From: JANQPX01 sp965222015
Lineage (GTDB): Bacteria > Pseudomonadota > Alphaproteobacteria > Geminicoccales > Geminicoccaceae
Assembly: GCA_965222015.1 (NCBI GenBank)
Contig: CBDCTL010000011.1
Span: 66,728-130,727, forward strand
DNA: 64,000 nt
Direction of reading: 5' to 3'
In this document: piece after piece, positions 1-9,214 of the stretch
How positions within the stretch are numbered: the first letter of the stretch is position 1
Layout: each line of letters starts with the position of its first letter
Program-made: the position numbers and the translations under genes
Notes under the pieces: model-generated
The model's database searches: none
What the model saw: the letters and a program-made list of their open reading frames with translations, nothing else
What the model was told of the DNA's origin: nothing

Positions 1-110
1 GTTGCCCGGATCGCGCCCGGTCGGCGTGCTCGTTCGTGAGCGTTCGGCAGTCAGCCGCGGCGCGGCCACGACCATCCTGATCAGCGGATTCATCCGTCCG
101 AGGCAAATCG

Positions 111-1154
111 ATGCACCCAAAGAGCGAACTGGCCCAGGAAATCAGCAGGGCCGCGATTGCGAGGATCCAAGAGCTCGGCATCCCGCCGACGCCTGAAAAT
201 TACGTGATCTGGTACAGCGATCTGGCCAGTTCCAATCCGGATCTCAGCAAGACTCTGCGGCTGATCGAAGCGCAGGACCGGCCGTTCACCGAAGAGATCT
301 GCACGCAGATCTACGAACGGTTCTTCGGTTCCGAGCAGCAGACGAAGCTGATCGACGAGACCTGCGCGCGCATGGAGGAGACCATGGGCCGCATCCTGTC
401 GCAGATGAACGCCGTGACCACGGACGCAGGCCAGTATGGCGATGCGCTCGAGGGCTTTCAGGACCAGCTCGCCGAACCCGAAAGCGTAAGTCAGGTTCGG
501 GACATGATCCGCGAAGTGCTGTCAGAGACGCGGAACATGCAGGACCGCACACGTCATCTCGAGAAGGCGCTGGAGGAGTCGACGAAGGAACTCGCCTCCA
601 TCAGCGACCATCTGATCACGGCGCGGCAGCAGGCGATGACCGACGGCCTCACGGGCATCGCCAACCGCCGCTTCTTCGATGAGAGATTGCGGGACCTGGC
701 GGAGGAGGCGCAGCGGGAAAGCGCGCCGCTATGCCTGCTGATCGGCGATATCGACCATTTCAAGTCCTTCAACGACACGCACGGCCATCGTGTCGGCGAT
801 CAGGTCCTGAAACAGGTCGCGCTGACCCTGACCCAGTGTATCAAGGGACGCGACGTCGCCTCACGCTATGGCGGCGAGGAATTCGCGGTCATCCTGCCGC
901 AGACCGACCTGCGGGGCGCCGAGAAGGTCAGCGAGCAGATCCGCCGCTCGATCGCCCAGAAGAAGATACGCATGAAGTCCAGCGGCGAGACCCTCGGCAA
1001 CATCACCATGTCGATCGGCGCCACCCAGTATGTTCCCGGCGAAGCTCTCGCGTCCCTGATCGAACGCGCCGACCGCGGCCTCTACCGCGCCAAGCATGAG
1101 GGCCGCAACCGCATCGTCATCGAGCCCGGCGAACCACGGCCATCTGCCGCCTGA
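111..1154 (+). CDS. Soluble GGDEF diguanylate cyclase
   Basis: Predicted to make cyclic di-GMP from two GTP. The 347-residue protein has no membrane segment or signal peptide, so it should be cytosolic. Residues 1-150 are an alpha-helical, unassigned region ending in a coiled coil (about 135-170). The GGDEF domain spans about 175-335 and carries an intact active site (GGEEF at 254-258) and the metal-binding DIDHFK motif. The allosteric I-site is not canonical: the position nine residues before the motif is Lys rather than Arg (KGRD instead of RxxD), so product inhibition may be weak. The ATG lies within a plausible context; the preceding 110 bases hold no gene I can support. Function is secure at family level; the input signal is unknown. 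Confidence 0.93.
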   Translation: MHPKSELAQEISRAAIARIQELGIPPTPENYVIWYSDLASSNPDLSKTLRLIEAQDRPFTEEICTQIYERFFGSEQQTKLIDETCARMEETMGRILSQMNAVTTDAGQYGDALEGFQDQLAEPESVSQVRDMIREVLSETRNMQDRTRHLEKALEESTKELASISDHLITARQQAMTDGLTGIANRRFFDERLRDLAEEAQRESAPLCLLIGDIDHFKSFNDTHGHRVGDQVLKQVALTLTQCIKGRDVASRYGGEEFAVILPQTDLRGAEKVSEQIRRSIAQKKIRMKSSGETLGNITMSIGATQYVPGEALASLIERADRGLYRAKHEGRNRIVIEPGEPRPSAA

Positions 1155-1438
1155 GGCCGCCGAGCCCCCGCGCCTCGCTTCCAGCCGGCGGAGCGCCTGT
1201 CCGCGGACGCGCCTGACGCCCGAGCGGAGGCGCCTTCCGCGCCGTTCGCATGAACCTTCGATGCGGGCGGCGCATCGGACAACGGGCGGCGCACCCGATT
1301 TCGACAGCACCTTGTCCCGCATACCGGAAATGTTAAGCTTCCGAAGCGGTCGCTTCGACTGCGCGGCGAGCTCGCCGAGGAATCTCGCCGAATCGCAACG
1401 CGAAAGCGGCCATCGGCATCCTTTCCGGGGAAAGGGCT

Positions 1439-1795
1439 ATGACGGACTCGTCATCCAGTGACCGGGCCGACATCGACGCCAGGCTCAGGCAACGCCGTCA
1501 GGAACTTGCGGCCTTGATCGAAGGGCATGGCGAGGACGGCAGACCGGTCGTCCTCGACCAGACCAGGGTCGGCCGGCTGTCCCGCATGGACGCGCTGCAG
1601 AACCAGGCGATGGCGATCGAAACCGAGCGCCGGCGGCAGCAGGAGCTGGTTCAGATCGACCGGGCGCTGAAACGCCTCGCCGAGGGCTGCTATGGCGAAT
1701 GTGTCGAATGCGGCGAGATGATCGCGAAAAAACGCCTCGAGCTGGACCCGAGCACGCCGCTCTGCATCGACTGCGCCGGCCGAGGCGAAGACTGA
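1439..1795 (+). CDS. Short DksA/TraR-family zinc-finger protein
   Basis: This 118-residue protein belongs to the DksA/TraR C4 zinc-finger family, whose members bind RNA polymerase through the secondary channel. The zinc finger is a clean C-x2-C-x17-C-x2-C (Cys88, Cys91, Cys109, Cys112). A helical region precedes it, but it lacks the DxxDxA acidic tip of true DksA, and it is shorter than the roughly 150 residues of DksA. It is therefore better called a DksA-like or TraR-like protein of unproven activity. A good ribosome binding site (GGGGAAAGGG) sits just before the ATG. It stands alone, 285 bases after the cyclase gene. Confidence 0.88.
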   Translation: MTDSSSSDRADIDARLRQRRQELAALIEGHGEDGRPVVLDQTRVGRLSRMDALQNQAMAIETERRRQQELVQIDRALKRLAEGCYGECVECGEMIAKKRLELDPSTPLCIDCAGRGED

Positions 1796-1956
1796 GCCTG
1801 ACGTGACCGACCGAGCCCGGCCTTTCGGCCGCGAGCCGCTCTTCGACGGCGCGCCGGTCCCGAAAAAAGGTTGACCGCGGCCGCCATCCATGCGGAAAGA
1901 GCCGTCTCACCGTCGATCATCCTGACCCAGCCTCGTGAAATCCGGAGTCTTGCTGC

Positions 1957-2499
1957 ATGCGACGCCTCGCTCATCTGATTTGGAGTTTCGCTCTCGCCAT
2001 GACCATCGCCAATGGAACGACAAGCGCCGAGGATCTCGAAAATCTGATCTATCTCGACACCGTCCACGGCCGGGTCGTGATCGAGCTCCGGCCGGACCTT
2101 GCGCCGAAGCATGTCGAGCAGATCAAGACGCTGACCCGCGAAGGTTTCTACGACGGCATCGTGTTTCACCGCGTGATCGACGGCTTCATGGCCCAGACCG
2201 GCGATCCGACCGGCACCGGCACCGGCGGGTCCGATCGTCCGGATCTGCCCGCCGAGTTCTCGGATGCCAAATTCGAGCGCGGCACCGTCGGCATGGCCCG
2301 GGCGCAGAATCCCAACAGCGCCAACAGCCAGTTCTTCATCAACTTCGCAGAGACCCCCTTTCTCAACGGCCAGTACACCATCTGGGGGCAGGTGATCGAC
2401 GGCATGGAGCATGTCGATGCGATCACCCGCGGCGAGCCGCCGGCCGATCCCGACCAGATCATCAAGATGCAGGTCGCCGCGGATGCGGACGCCTCCTGA
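1957..2499 (+). CDS. Secreted cyclophilin-type peptidyl-prolyl isomerase
   Basis: A 180-residue cyclophilin that should catalyse cis-trans isomerisation of Xaa-Pro bonds in the periplasm. Residues 1-25 form a Sec signal peptide (MRRL, hydrophobic core, cleavage near TTSA-ED). The cyclophilin core follows directly, with the FHRVIDGFMAQTGDPTGTG signature holding the catalytic Arg and Phe/Gln residues, and the later QFFINF segment. The length matches the bacterial PpiA class. It is followed on the same strand by a small unknown gene after 64 bases, possibly co-transcribed. Annotation is secure. Confidence 0.94.
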   Translation: MRRLAHLIWSFALAMTIANGTTSAEDLENLIYLDTVHGRVVIELRPDLAPKHVEQIKTLTREGFYDGIVFHRVIDGFMAQTGDPTGTGTGGSDRPDLPAEFSDAKFERGTVGMARAQNPNSANSQFFINFAETPFLNGQYTIWGQVIDGMEHVDAITRGEPPADPDQIIKMQVAADADAS

Positions 2500-2563
2500 T
2501 CGACTCCTCGATCGCATGCGGTGCCGGCCCGCGGCCGATCGCCTGATCTGACGGCTCGAACCC

Positions 2564-2959
2564 TTGCCTGCTTCACGGCCTCATGTGGTGGTCCACCACC
2601 TGGAGCAGGCGAGGATCGCGCTGAAGGTGGCCGCGGCGCGCGGAGTCGAGATCCAGCTGAGGAGCGCGCCGCACGCAGCGGCCGGCGTCGGCTACCTTCA
2701 TGCGCTCGGCGAGGCGCTCGGACACGACCTTCTGATCGACTGTCTCGACGACCCCGCTCTGGTCATGGCGGCGTTGCGCGCCGGCTGTCGAAAGGTCGCC
2801 TATGACGGCCCCGCCGACAGCCTGCGCCGGCTCGACTCCATGGCCGCCCGATATGAAGCGATCCTCGTCGACAGAACCGATCCCGACACGCCGTCCCTGA
2901 TCCTGACGCCGGAGGATGGCGAAGCGGCCGTTCGAGCCTGGCTCGACGCCCGCGCGTGA
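2564..2959 (+). CDS. Hypothetical protein, 131 residues
   Basis: I do not recognise this protein. It is predicted to be cytosolic (no signal or membrane segment) and mixed alpha/beta, with repeated short hydrophobic strands (VVVHHL, LLIDCL, EAILVD) separated by Ala-rich helices, which suggests a small Rossmann-like fold. The start is a TTG with no strong ribosome binding site, so the N-terminus is uncertain. It lies 64 bases after the cyclophilin gene and converges on the glutamine-synthetase-like gene. Codon use and the absence of a better frame support it being real, but no function can be given. Confidence 0.6.
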   Translation: MPASRPHVVVHHLEQARIALKVAAARGVEIQLRSAPHAAAGVGYLHALGEALGHDLLIDCLDDPALVMAALRAGCRKVAYDGPADSLRRLDSMAARYEAILVDRTDPDTPSLILTPEDGEAAVRAWLDARA

Positions 2960-3046
2960 TCGCGCCAAAGAGGCACAGACCCGGCTCCGAGCCGCCATCC
3001 GGATATCGAAGCACGGCCGCCCGCGGTCACCTCGAGAGCCTTCGTT

Positions 3047-4453
3047 TCAGACGCTGTAGTAGAGCCGGTACTCGACCGGATGGGGAACGGCTTCCAACGC
3101 CTCGATCTCGCTTCGCTTGAGCGCAATGTAAGCGTCGATCACGTCGTCCGAGAAGACCTCGTCCTTCGTCAGGAACACTCGGTCCCGGTCGAGCGCGGCA
3201 AGAGCCTGATCGAGCGTGCGGCAGACCGTCGGCATCTCGTCGATCTCGTTCGCGGGCAGATCGTAGAGATTGCGGTCCATCGGTTCCCCCGGATCGATCC
3301 GCCGGGACATGCCGTCCAGCCCGGCCATGAGCAGGGCCGCAAAGGCGAGATAGGCATTGGCGGCGGAATCGGGAAAGCGCATTTCGACCCGCTTGTCCTG
3401 GGGTCTCGCGGCGAACGGCAGGCGCACGGCCGCGGACCGGTTGACGGCGGCATAGGCGAGATGGCGGGGCGCGTTCTGTCCCGGCGCCAGCCGGCGATAG
3501 CTGTTGGTGGCCGGGTTGGTGAAAGCGTTCAGCGCCTGGGCATGCTGCAGAATACCGCCGATGAAATGCAGGCAGCCGTCGGACAGATCGGCATAACCGC
3601 GCCCGGCGAAAACGGGTTTCTGCCCTTGCCAGAGCGCCTTTTGTATCTCGAAGCCGGCGCCCGGCTCGAAGGCCAGCGGCTTCGGCATGAAGGTCGCGGT
3701 CTTGCCGTAGGAACTGGCGACGTTCTGCACGACATAGCGGTAGATCTGGATGGCATCCGCCGCGCCGAGCAGCGGGCGCGCAGCCAGATTGACCTGGCTC
3801 TGGCACGGGGAAGGATTGTGATGCTGCTGCTGCGCCTCCAGCCCCATGGTCTGCAGCATGGTCACGATCTCGCCGCGCAGATCGGCGAGATGATCGGAGG
3901 GCGGCACGGCGTAGGGGGCCTGGTCGCTGTAGCGATGACCGCGATTGCCGACGTCGTAGCGCGTGCCGTGGTTGTCCACCGCCTCCTCGCCGTCGACACG
4001 CCAGGAAGCGGCGCCGGTCGAGACGTCGCTGCGCACGTCGTCGAAAACCGAAAACGCCATCTCGGTCGCCACCGTGACGGCATCGCCGAAACCGGTCGCG
4101 GCGAGATGGGTGACGGCGCGGCTCGCGATCGAGCGCGGACAGCGTTCATAGCTGAGGCCGGAGCCGGGTTCGGCGACGTCGGCGATCAGAATCAGGGTAG
4201 GCTGGGCGCTGAACGGATCGAGCACGGCGCTCGAAAGGTCGGGAACCAGCATCATGTCCGACTCGCTCGCGTCGCGCCATCCGGGCACGGCCGAGCCGTC
4301 GAACATGATTCCCTCCTCGAGGAGACGTTCGTCGACCCGGGCGCCCGCGAACCCGATATGCTGCCAGCGGCCGCAAAGATCGGTGAAACGGAAATCGACG
4401 GTCTGCACGTCGTCCCGCTCGATGTGCTCGAGAACGGAGTTCGTATCCGTCAT
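3047..4453 (-). CDS. Glutamine synthetase homologue, probable pseudoenzyme
   Basis: The 468-residue protein aligns end to end with type I (GlnA) glutamine synthetase, including the N-terminal beta-grasp with MFDGSAVPGW, the FMPKP segment, the VNRSAAVRLP loop and the C-terminal RFPDSAANAYLAFAALLMAGLDG block. Set against the Salmonella enzyme numbering known for the family, key residues are changed: metal ligands Glu131, Glu212 and Glu220 correspond to Ala133, Asn213 and Val221; His269 and His271 become Glu269 and Gln271; the catalytic flap Glu327 becomes Asn327. Glu357, Arg321, Arg339, Arg355, Arg359 and the adenylylation-type Tyr397 are kept. It is full length with no frameshift, so it appears maintained. 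I infer a regulatory or binding role, or a new chemistry, rather than glutamine synthesis. Confidence 0.9.
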   Translation of the reverse strand: MTDTNSVLEHIERDDVQTVDFRFTDLCGRWQHIGFAGARVDERLLEEGIMFDGSAVPGWRDASESDMMLVPDLSSAVLDPFSAQPTLILIADVAEPGSGLSYERCPRSIASRAVTHLAATGFGDAVTVATEMAFSVFDDVRSDVSTGAASWRVDGEEAVDNHGTRYDVGNRGHRYSDQAPYAVPPSDHLADLRGEIVTMLQTMGLEAQQQHHNPSPCQSQVNLAARPLLGAADAIQIYRYVVQNVASSYGKTATFMPKPLAFEPGAGFEIQKALWQGQKPVFAGRGYADLSDGCLHFIGGILQHAQALNAFTNPATNSYRRLAPGQNAPRHLAYAAVNRSAAVRLPFAARPQDKRVEMRFPDSAANAYLAFAALLMAGLDGMSRRIDPGEPMDRNLYDLPANEIDEMPTVCRTLDQALAALDRDRVFLTKDEVFSDDVIDAYIALKRSEIEALEAVPHPVEYRLYYSV

Positions 4454-4565
4454 GTCCCTGCCCTATGATCCAGCCCGATCGTCAGCTGTCTGTTTACGCC
4501 AGCGCAGGGCCGGGGAAAAGCCTAACGATGGCCGGACGCATTCGACATGACGGCCGGCGCGAGGT

Positions 4566-6893
4566 TCAGCCACGCTCGGCATGCCTTCGGCTTGGAACGG
4601 CGACGAACAGAAAGCAGCTGGCGAAGGTCAAGAGCGTGCCGAGTGCCACGGTCAGGCCGATCACGCGCAGCACCGAGATGGAGGACACCGCGAGCAGCGC
4701 GAACACGATGGTGGTCGAGACCGCGCAAATCGCGATGCCGTGAAAGGCACGCCGCCGCTCCTCGGCGATTTCGGCTTTCCAGCTGAAGAACAAGCCGTAG
4801 TCGAGGCCGACACCGATCACCACGAGGCTGGCCAGGATATGGAACAGCGAGAATTTCTCGCCGAGCAGCAGCATGGCGCCGGCGGTCATGGCCAATGCCG
4901 CAAACATCGCAATGACGATTCTCACGGTCATCATCAGGTCCCGCCGGACCAGGAACAGCAGCGCCATGATCACGACCATACCGACCACCATGCGCAGGAG
5001 GGCCGCGTTGCGAAAGGACGTGATCGATGCGGCCGAGACTTCCTTCAGGTCGGTGAACGCGACGCCGTCGATCCCATCGGCCACCTGCCGGAGCGCTTCG
5101 AGATCCTGAACCGCGCTCAGCGGCACGAAGCCGAACCACCGCCCGTCCTGTTCGGCCAGGAGATTGACGAGTTTCGGCCAGAGCGGCGTGCCCTGGAAGA
5201 TCGAAAGCCCGTCCTCCGGGGTCAGCGACGGCAGGTCGCGGCTGGCATCGATCGCATCGGCGAAGGGCGCGAACATCGCCGGTTCGAGCCCTGCCGCCCG
5301 CGCCGCCGCCTCGAGGTCGGCTTCGAGAGGGCCGGCATCCGGCAGGGCGTCCCGGCGTCGCTCCTGAGCCCGGAGGCTCGGCAGGTAGCGATGCGCGGCG
5401 TCAAAACCGCCGATGTCGCCCGCCTCCTCAAGCGCCAGAAGCTTCGGCTCCAGCGCCTCGCCGATCTGCAGCATCTCTTCCGCATTCTCACCGGAGATCA
5501 GGAAAAGGAACCGCAGATCGGGCGCGCCGATCTCGGCGCGCAAAGCGCCATCCAGCTTCTTGGTCGCCTCCGGCACCGGGCTCAACGCCGAAAGGTCCCG
5601 CTCCCAAAGGGAATCGGCGCGCATGCCCATCAGCACGAGAGCGGCCACGGTCAGGAGCACGAAGAAAGCCGGCAGCCAGCTCGGCGGCAGCCAGCGCCGA
5701 CCGGTGGGCGGCCCGGTTCCTGCAAACAGGCGGCGCTCGCCGGCCACGTCCGGCAGAACGAACAGAGCGGTCGCGACGGCCGCCGCCAGGCCCGTGCCGA
5801 TGAACACGGCGAGCTGCGCCAGGCCCTGGAAACCACCGGTGCCGAGCACGATGAAGGCCGCGATGGTGGTGGTCGCGCCCAGCAGCATCGGCGGCATGAT
5901 GCGCGCTGCGGTCTCGCTCAGACGCTCGTCCCGATGGGTGTGCGAAAACAGATGCAGCGGATAATCGATCGCCACGCCGAGCAGGGTGATGCCGAAGGCG
6001 AGCGTGATCCGGTGGACCGAGCCGAACACCAGCGCGGTCGCCGCGAGGCCGAGCAGCATTCCCGTCGCGATCGGCAAGGCGCCTAGCGCCAGCAGGCGAA
6101 AGGACCGGTAGACGGCGTAGAGAAAGCCCCCGATCAGCATGAGGGCGACGACCGATCCGACCAGCATTTCCTGACGGACGGCGTTGCGCGCCTTGACCGT
6201 GTTGACCGGCGTGCCTGCGAGCACCAGCCGCACGCCATGATCGGCGGCCACCTGGTCGAGCCGCCCCTCGATGGCGATCACGGTGTCGACCTGGCGATCG
6301 AGCGTGTAGCCGGGGTCGACCGTCTCGATCAGCACCAGGCTGCGTTCGCCGTCGGGCGAGATCCAGACCCCCTGGTCGCGCGGCAGCGGTCTGGCGCCGT
6401 CCTGCCAGGAGAGCAGGAGATCCTGGAACAGGCCCGTCGGGTCCTGACTCGCCGCCTTCTCATAGACCTTGGCGAAGGGGGATTGCAGCTGCTCTGCCCT
6501 GACATCGAGCGCCGCCGTCAGCGTCGCACGGTCGAGATCGCCGGCATCCGCCAGAAGGAAACGATAGGCGAAGAGACGGCTGAAGGTCTCGGGCGAGATC
6601 GGCCGTTCGCCGTTGCTGATCTGGGCGAGCTGCGGCCACCCTTCGAGGGCGCCGAGCGCCGCCCGGCTCGCCAGGACCCGCGCCTCGGCGTCGCCGCCCT
6701 CGAAAGCGACCAGGATCAGACGCGCCGCCGGCCCCTCGCGCAGCCGCGAGAACAGCAGATCCTCGATCGGCGAGTTTTCGCGCGGCAGGAACACCGTCAG
6801 GTCGTCGTCGATCCTGAGCGACGTCGCGAGCACGGCGGAGGCGACGGCGAGAAGGGCCGCCCACAGGGCTATGGTCAGTCGGTTTCGGGTCAA
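4566..6893 (-). CDS. MMPL/RND-family inner-membrane exporter
   Basis: A 775-residue membrane protein with the two-fold MMPL architecture: TM1 at the N-terminus, a large periplasmic domain (about 30-240), then five TM helices, and the same pattern repeated in the second half (periplasmic domain about 420-620, then five TM helices to the end). The signature LGVAIDYPLHLFSH in the first half and VIGVGLDYGLFFSW in the second are the paired TM4 motifs of this family. Homologues labelled predicted exporters move lipids or lipid-linked products using proton motive force; the substrate here is unknown. The start is a TTG with a weak ribosome binding site. It lies downstream of the divergent methyl-transfer genes and upstream of nothing obviously related; co-transcription with the GS-like gene is not supported because this gene lies before it with 112 bases between. 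Confidence 0.88.
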   Translation of the reverse strand: MTRNRLTIALWAALLAVASAVLATSLRIDDDLTVFLPRENSPIEDLLFSRLREGPAARLILVAFEGGDAEARVLASRAALGALEGWPQLAQISNGERPISPETFSRLFAYRFLLADAGDLDRATLTAALDVRAEQLQSPFAKVYEKAASQDPTGLFQDLLLSWQDGARPLPRDQGVWISPDGERSLVLIETVDPGYTLDRQVDTVIAIEGRLDQVAADHGVRLVLAGTPVNTVKARNAVRQEMLVGSVVALMLIGGFLYAVYRSFRLLALGALPIATGMLLGLAATALVFGSVHRITLAFGITLLGVAIDYPLHLFSHTHRDERLSETAARIMPPMLLGATTTIAAFIVLGTGGFQGLAQLAVFIGTGLAAAVATALFVLPDVAGERRLFAGTGPPTGRRWLPPSWLPAFFVLLTVAALVLMGMRADSLWERDLSALSPVPEATKKLDGALRAEIGAPDLRFLFLISGENAEEMLQIGEALEPKLLALEEAGDIGGFDAAHRYLPSLRAQERRRDALPDAGPLEADLEAAARAAGLEPAMFAPFADAIDASRDLPSLTPEDGLSIFQGTPLWPKLVNLLAEQDGRWFGFVPLSAVQDLEALRQVADGIDGVAFTDLKEVSAASITSFRNAALLRMVVGMVVIMALLFLVRRDLMMTVRIVIAMFAALAMTAGAMLLLGEKFSLFHILASLVVIGVGLDYGLFFSWKAEIAEERRRAFHGIAICAVSTTIVFALLAVSSISVLRVIGLTVALGTLLTFASCFLFVAVPSRRHAERG

Positions 6894-7235
6894 GGAAACG
6901 ATGGGAAGGAACTGCAGGCGTCGAACCGGTTCGGGGGCGAGGCCCTACCATGGTGCCGGAAAGCCGGGATGACAAGACGGCAGCGACGCGTTTGCAAGGC
7001 TCGGGCCCTCTCCTTTTTCGAGCGTCTCGCGCGGTCGACACGGGCGTGAACCCGCTCCGGATCGGCCGCTTTTTTTCCGTTCGCCAAGGCCTAACACCGC
7101 TTTGTCGCAATTGGAAGAAAGCGGGTCGCCGAGGAACAAGGGCCGATCGGGAGATAAAATTAAGTGGGGGGCGAGGCTCGGTGAATGGTGTTCGCGATCG
7201 CCGTCGCGGCGACGAGAGGAACAGGTGGGTGGATC
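6894..7235. other. Intergenic region between divergent genes
   Basis: This 342-base stretch separates the exporter gene (minus) from the corrinoid protein gene (plus) and must hold both promoters. I see no convincing coding frame, no tRNA and no recognisable cobalamin riboswitch box. A T-rich run lies near 7071-7078, and a short AT-rich segment (GATAAAATTAAG) near 7151-7162 could form part of a promoter for the plus-strand genes. Nothing firmer can be said. Confidence 0.5.
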
Positions 7236-7955
<720 letters not shown>

Positions 7956-8041
7956 CACGCCGAAACCATCTTCCGATCATCGACTGCCACATCGCGTCCG
8001 ATCCCGACGAACGGACGAGCCTCAAGCGCGGAGTTTTTTTC

Positions 8042-8935
8042 ATGACCGATACTGTTCTCAGCTCCGCGACCAGGGAGATCGCGATCGGCTTCGAGCGCCC
8101 GTTCTGCGTGATCGGCGAGCGCATCAACCCGACCGGGCGGAAGAGGCTCGCTGCCGAGATGGCGGCCGGCGACTACAGCACGGTCGAGGCGGACACCCTT
8201 TCCCAGGTCGCGGCCGGCGCCACCATGCTGGATGTCAATGCCGGCATCCCGCTCGCAGACGAGCCGGCGATTCTCGCGGAGAGCATCAAGCTGGTGCAGT
8301 CGCTCACCGACCTGCCGCTCTCGATCGACAGTTCGATCGTCGCCGCCCTCGAGGCGGGTCTCGCCGTCTATCAGGGCCGCCCGCTGGTCAATTCGGTGAC
8401 CGGCGAGGAGGATCGTCTCGACGTGGTTCTCCCCCTGATCAAGAAATATGACTGCGCCGTGGTCGCCATCTCCAACGACGAGACCGGCATTTCCGAAGAT
8501 CCCGACGTGCGCTTCGAGGTCGCGAAGAAGATCGTCGAGCGGGCGCAGGATTACGGCATCAAGCCGGCCGACGTGGTGGTCGATCCCCTGGTCATGCCGA
8601 TCGGCGCGCTGGCCACGGCGGGACGCGCGGCCTTCCACCTGATCCGCCGCCTGCGCGAGGAGCTGAAGGTCAATACCACCTGCGGCGCCTCCAATGTCAG
8701 CTTCGGCCTGCCCAACCGTCACGGCATGAACGCCGCATTTCTGTCCATGGCGATCGGTGCCGGCATGACGTCGGCGATCATGAATCCGCTGCACGCCGAG
8801 GAGATGACTGCGGTCAAGGGCGCCGACGTCCTGATGAACCACGACCCCGACTGCCGCACCTGGCTCAGGACCTTCCGCGAGCCCACCGCCGAAGGCGAAG
8901 GCCGCCGCGAAGGCCGGCGACGCCGGCGCGCCTAG
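8042..8935 (+). CDS. Pterin-binding methyltransferase, methylcorrinoid:tetrahydrofolate type
   Basis: A 297-residue TIM-barrel protein of the dihydropteroate-synthase-like methyltransferase family (AcsE, MtgA, CmuB and MetH folate-domain relatives). Visible family motifs are GERINPTGRKR at the N-terminus, LDVNAGIP, LPLSIDSS, the NSVTGEE segment and CGASNVSFGLPNRHGMN near the C-terminus. It should transfer the methyl group between the corrinoid protein and tetrahydrofolate. The ATG at 8042 follows a short spacer after the corrinoid gene and gives the family length. The C-terminus ends in an Arg/Glu-rich tail that is probably unstructured. It is 86 bases downstream of the corrinoid gene, in one likely operon. 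Confidence 0.9.
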   Translation: MTDTVLSSATREIAIGFERPFCVIGERINPTGRKRLAAEMAAGDYSTVEADTLSQVAAGATMLDVNAGIPLADEPAILAESIKLVQSLTDLPLSIDSSIVAALEAGLAVYQGRPLVNSVTGEEDRLDVVLPLIKKYDCAVVAISNDETGISEDPDVRFEVAKKIVERAQDYGIKPADVVVDPLVMPIGALATAGRAAFHLIRRLREELKVNTTCGASNVSFGLPNRHGMNAAFLSMAIGAGMTSAIMNPLHAEEMTAVKGADVLMNHDPDCRTWLRTFREPTAEGEGRREGRRRRRA

Positions 8936-9214
8936 GCCGGCAGCGCTGGCGGACTACCGGCAGCGTCGGCCGGCTCCACTTGCCTGACACCGGCACACCG
9001 GCCCGGCGCGTTTCTTCGGCCATGCCGGCGTACCGATCGGGCCGTGGGAGGGGGCGCGCTGCGAGCGCACGGATTCCCAGGATCGCATGGACCAGGAAAT
9101 CGCGTGAAATTTAGAGCGGATGGGTTAAGAAAGGGCTGACGAGCTGCGCCATATGCGAGGAATCCGCGATCGTAGCCGTGACGCTGACCGATCCGTCCGA
9201 GGAGACGCCCTGCC

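Noticed and set aside
3080..4468. Long plus-strand open frame of 462 codons
   Set aside because: It is antisense to the glutamine synthetase homologue, is Arg/His-rich and has no family features; it results from high GC codon bias.
4581..6086. Plus-strand open frame of 501 codons
   Set aside because: Antisense shadow of the MMPL exporter with low-complexity Arg/Gln/Glu composition.
6894..7235. Cobalamin riboswitch before the corrinoid gene
   Set aside because: No recognisable B12-box or matching stem pattern is visible in the intergenic region.
8936..8973. GC-rich repeat (CCGGCAGCG twice) as a terminator
   Set aside because: Direct rather than inverted repeat for the main part, and no T-run; the termination role is not supported.
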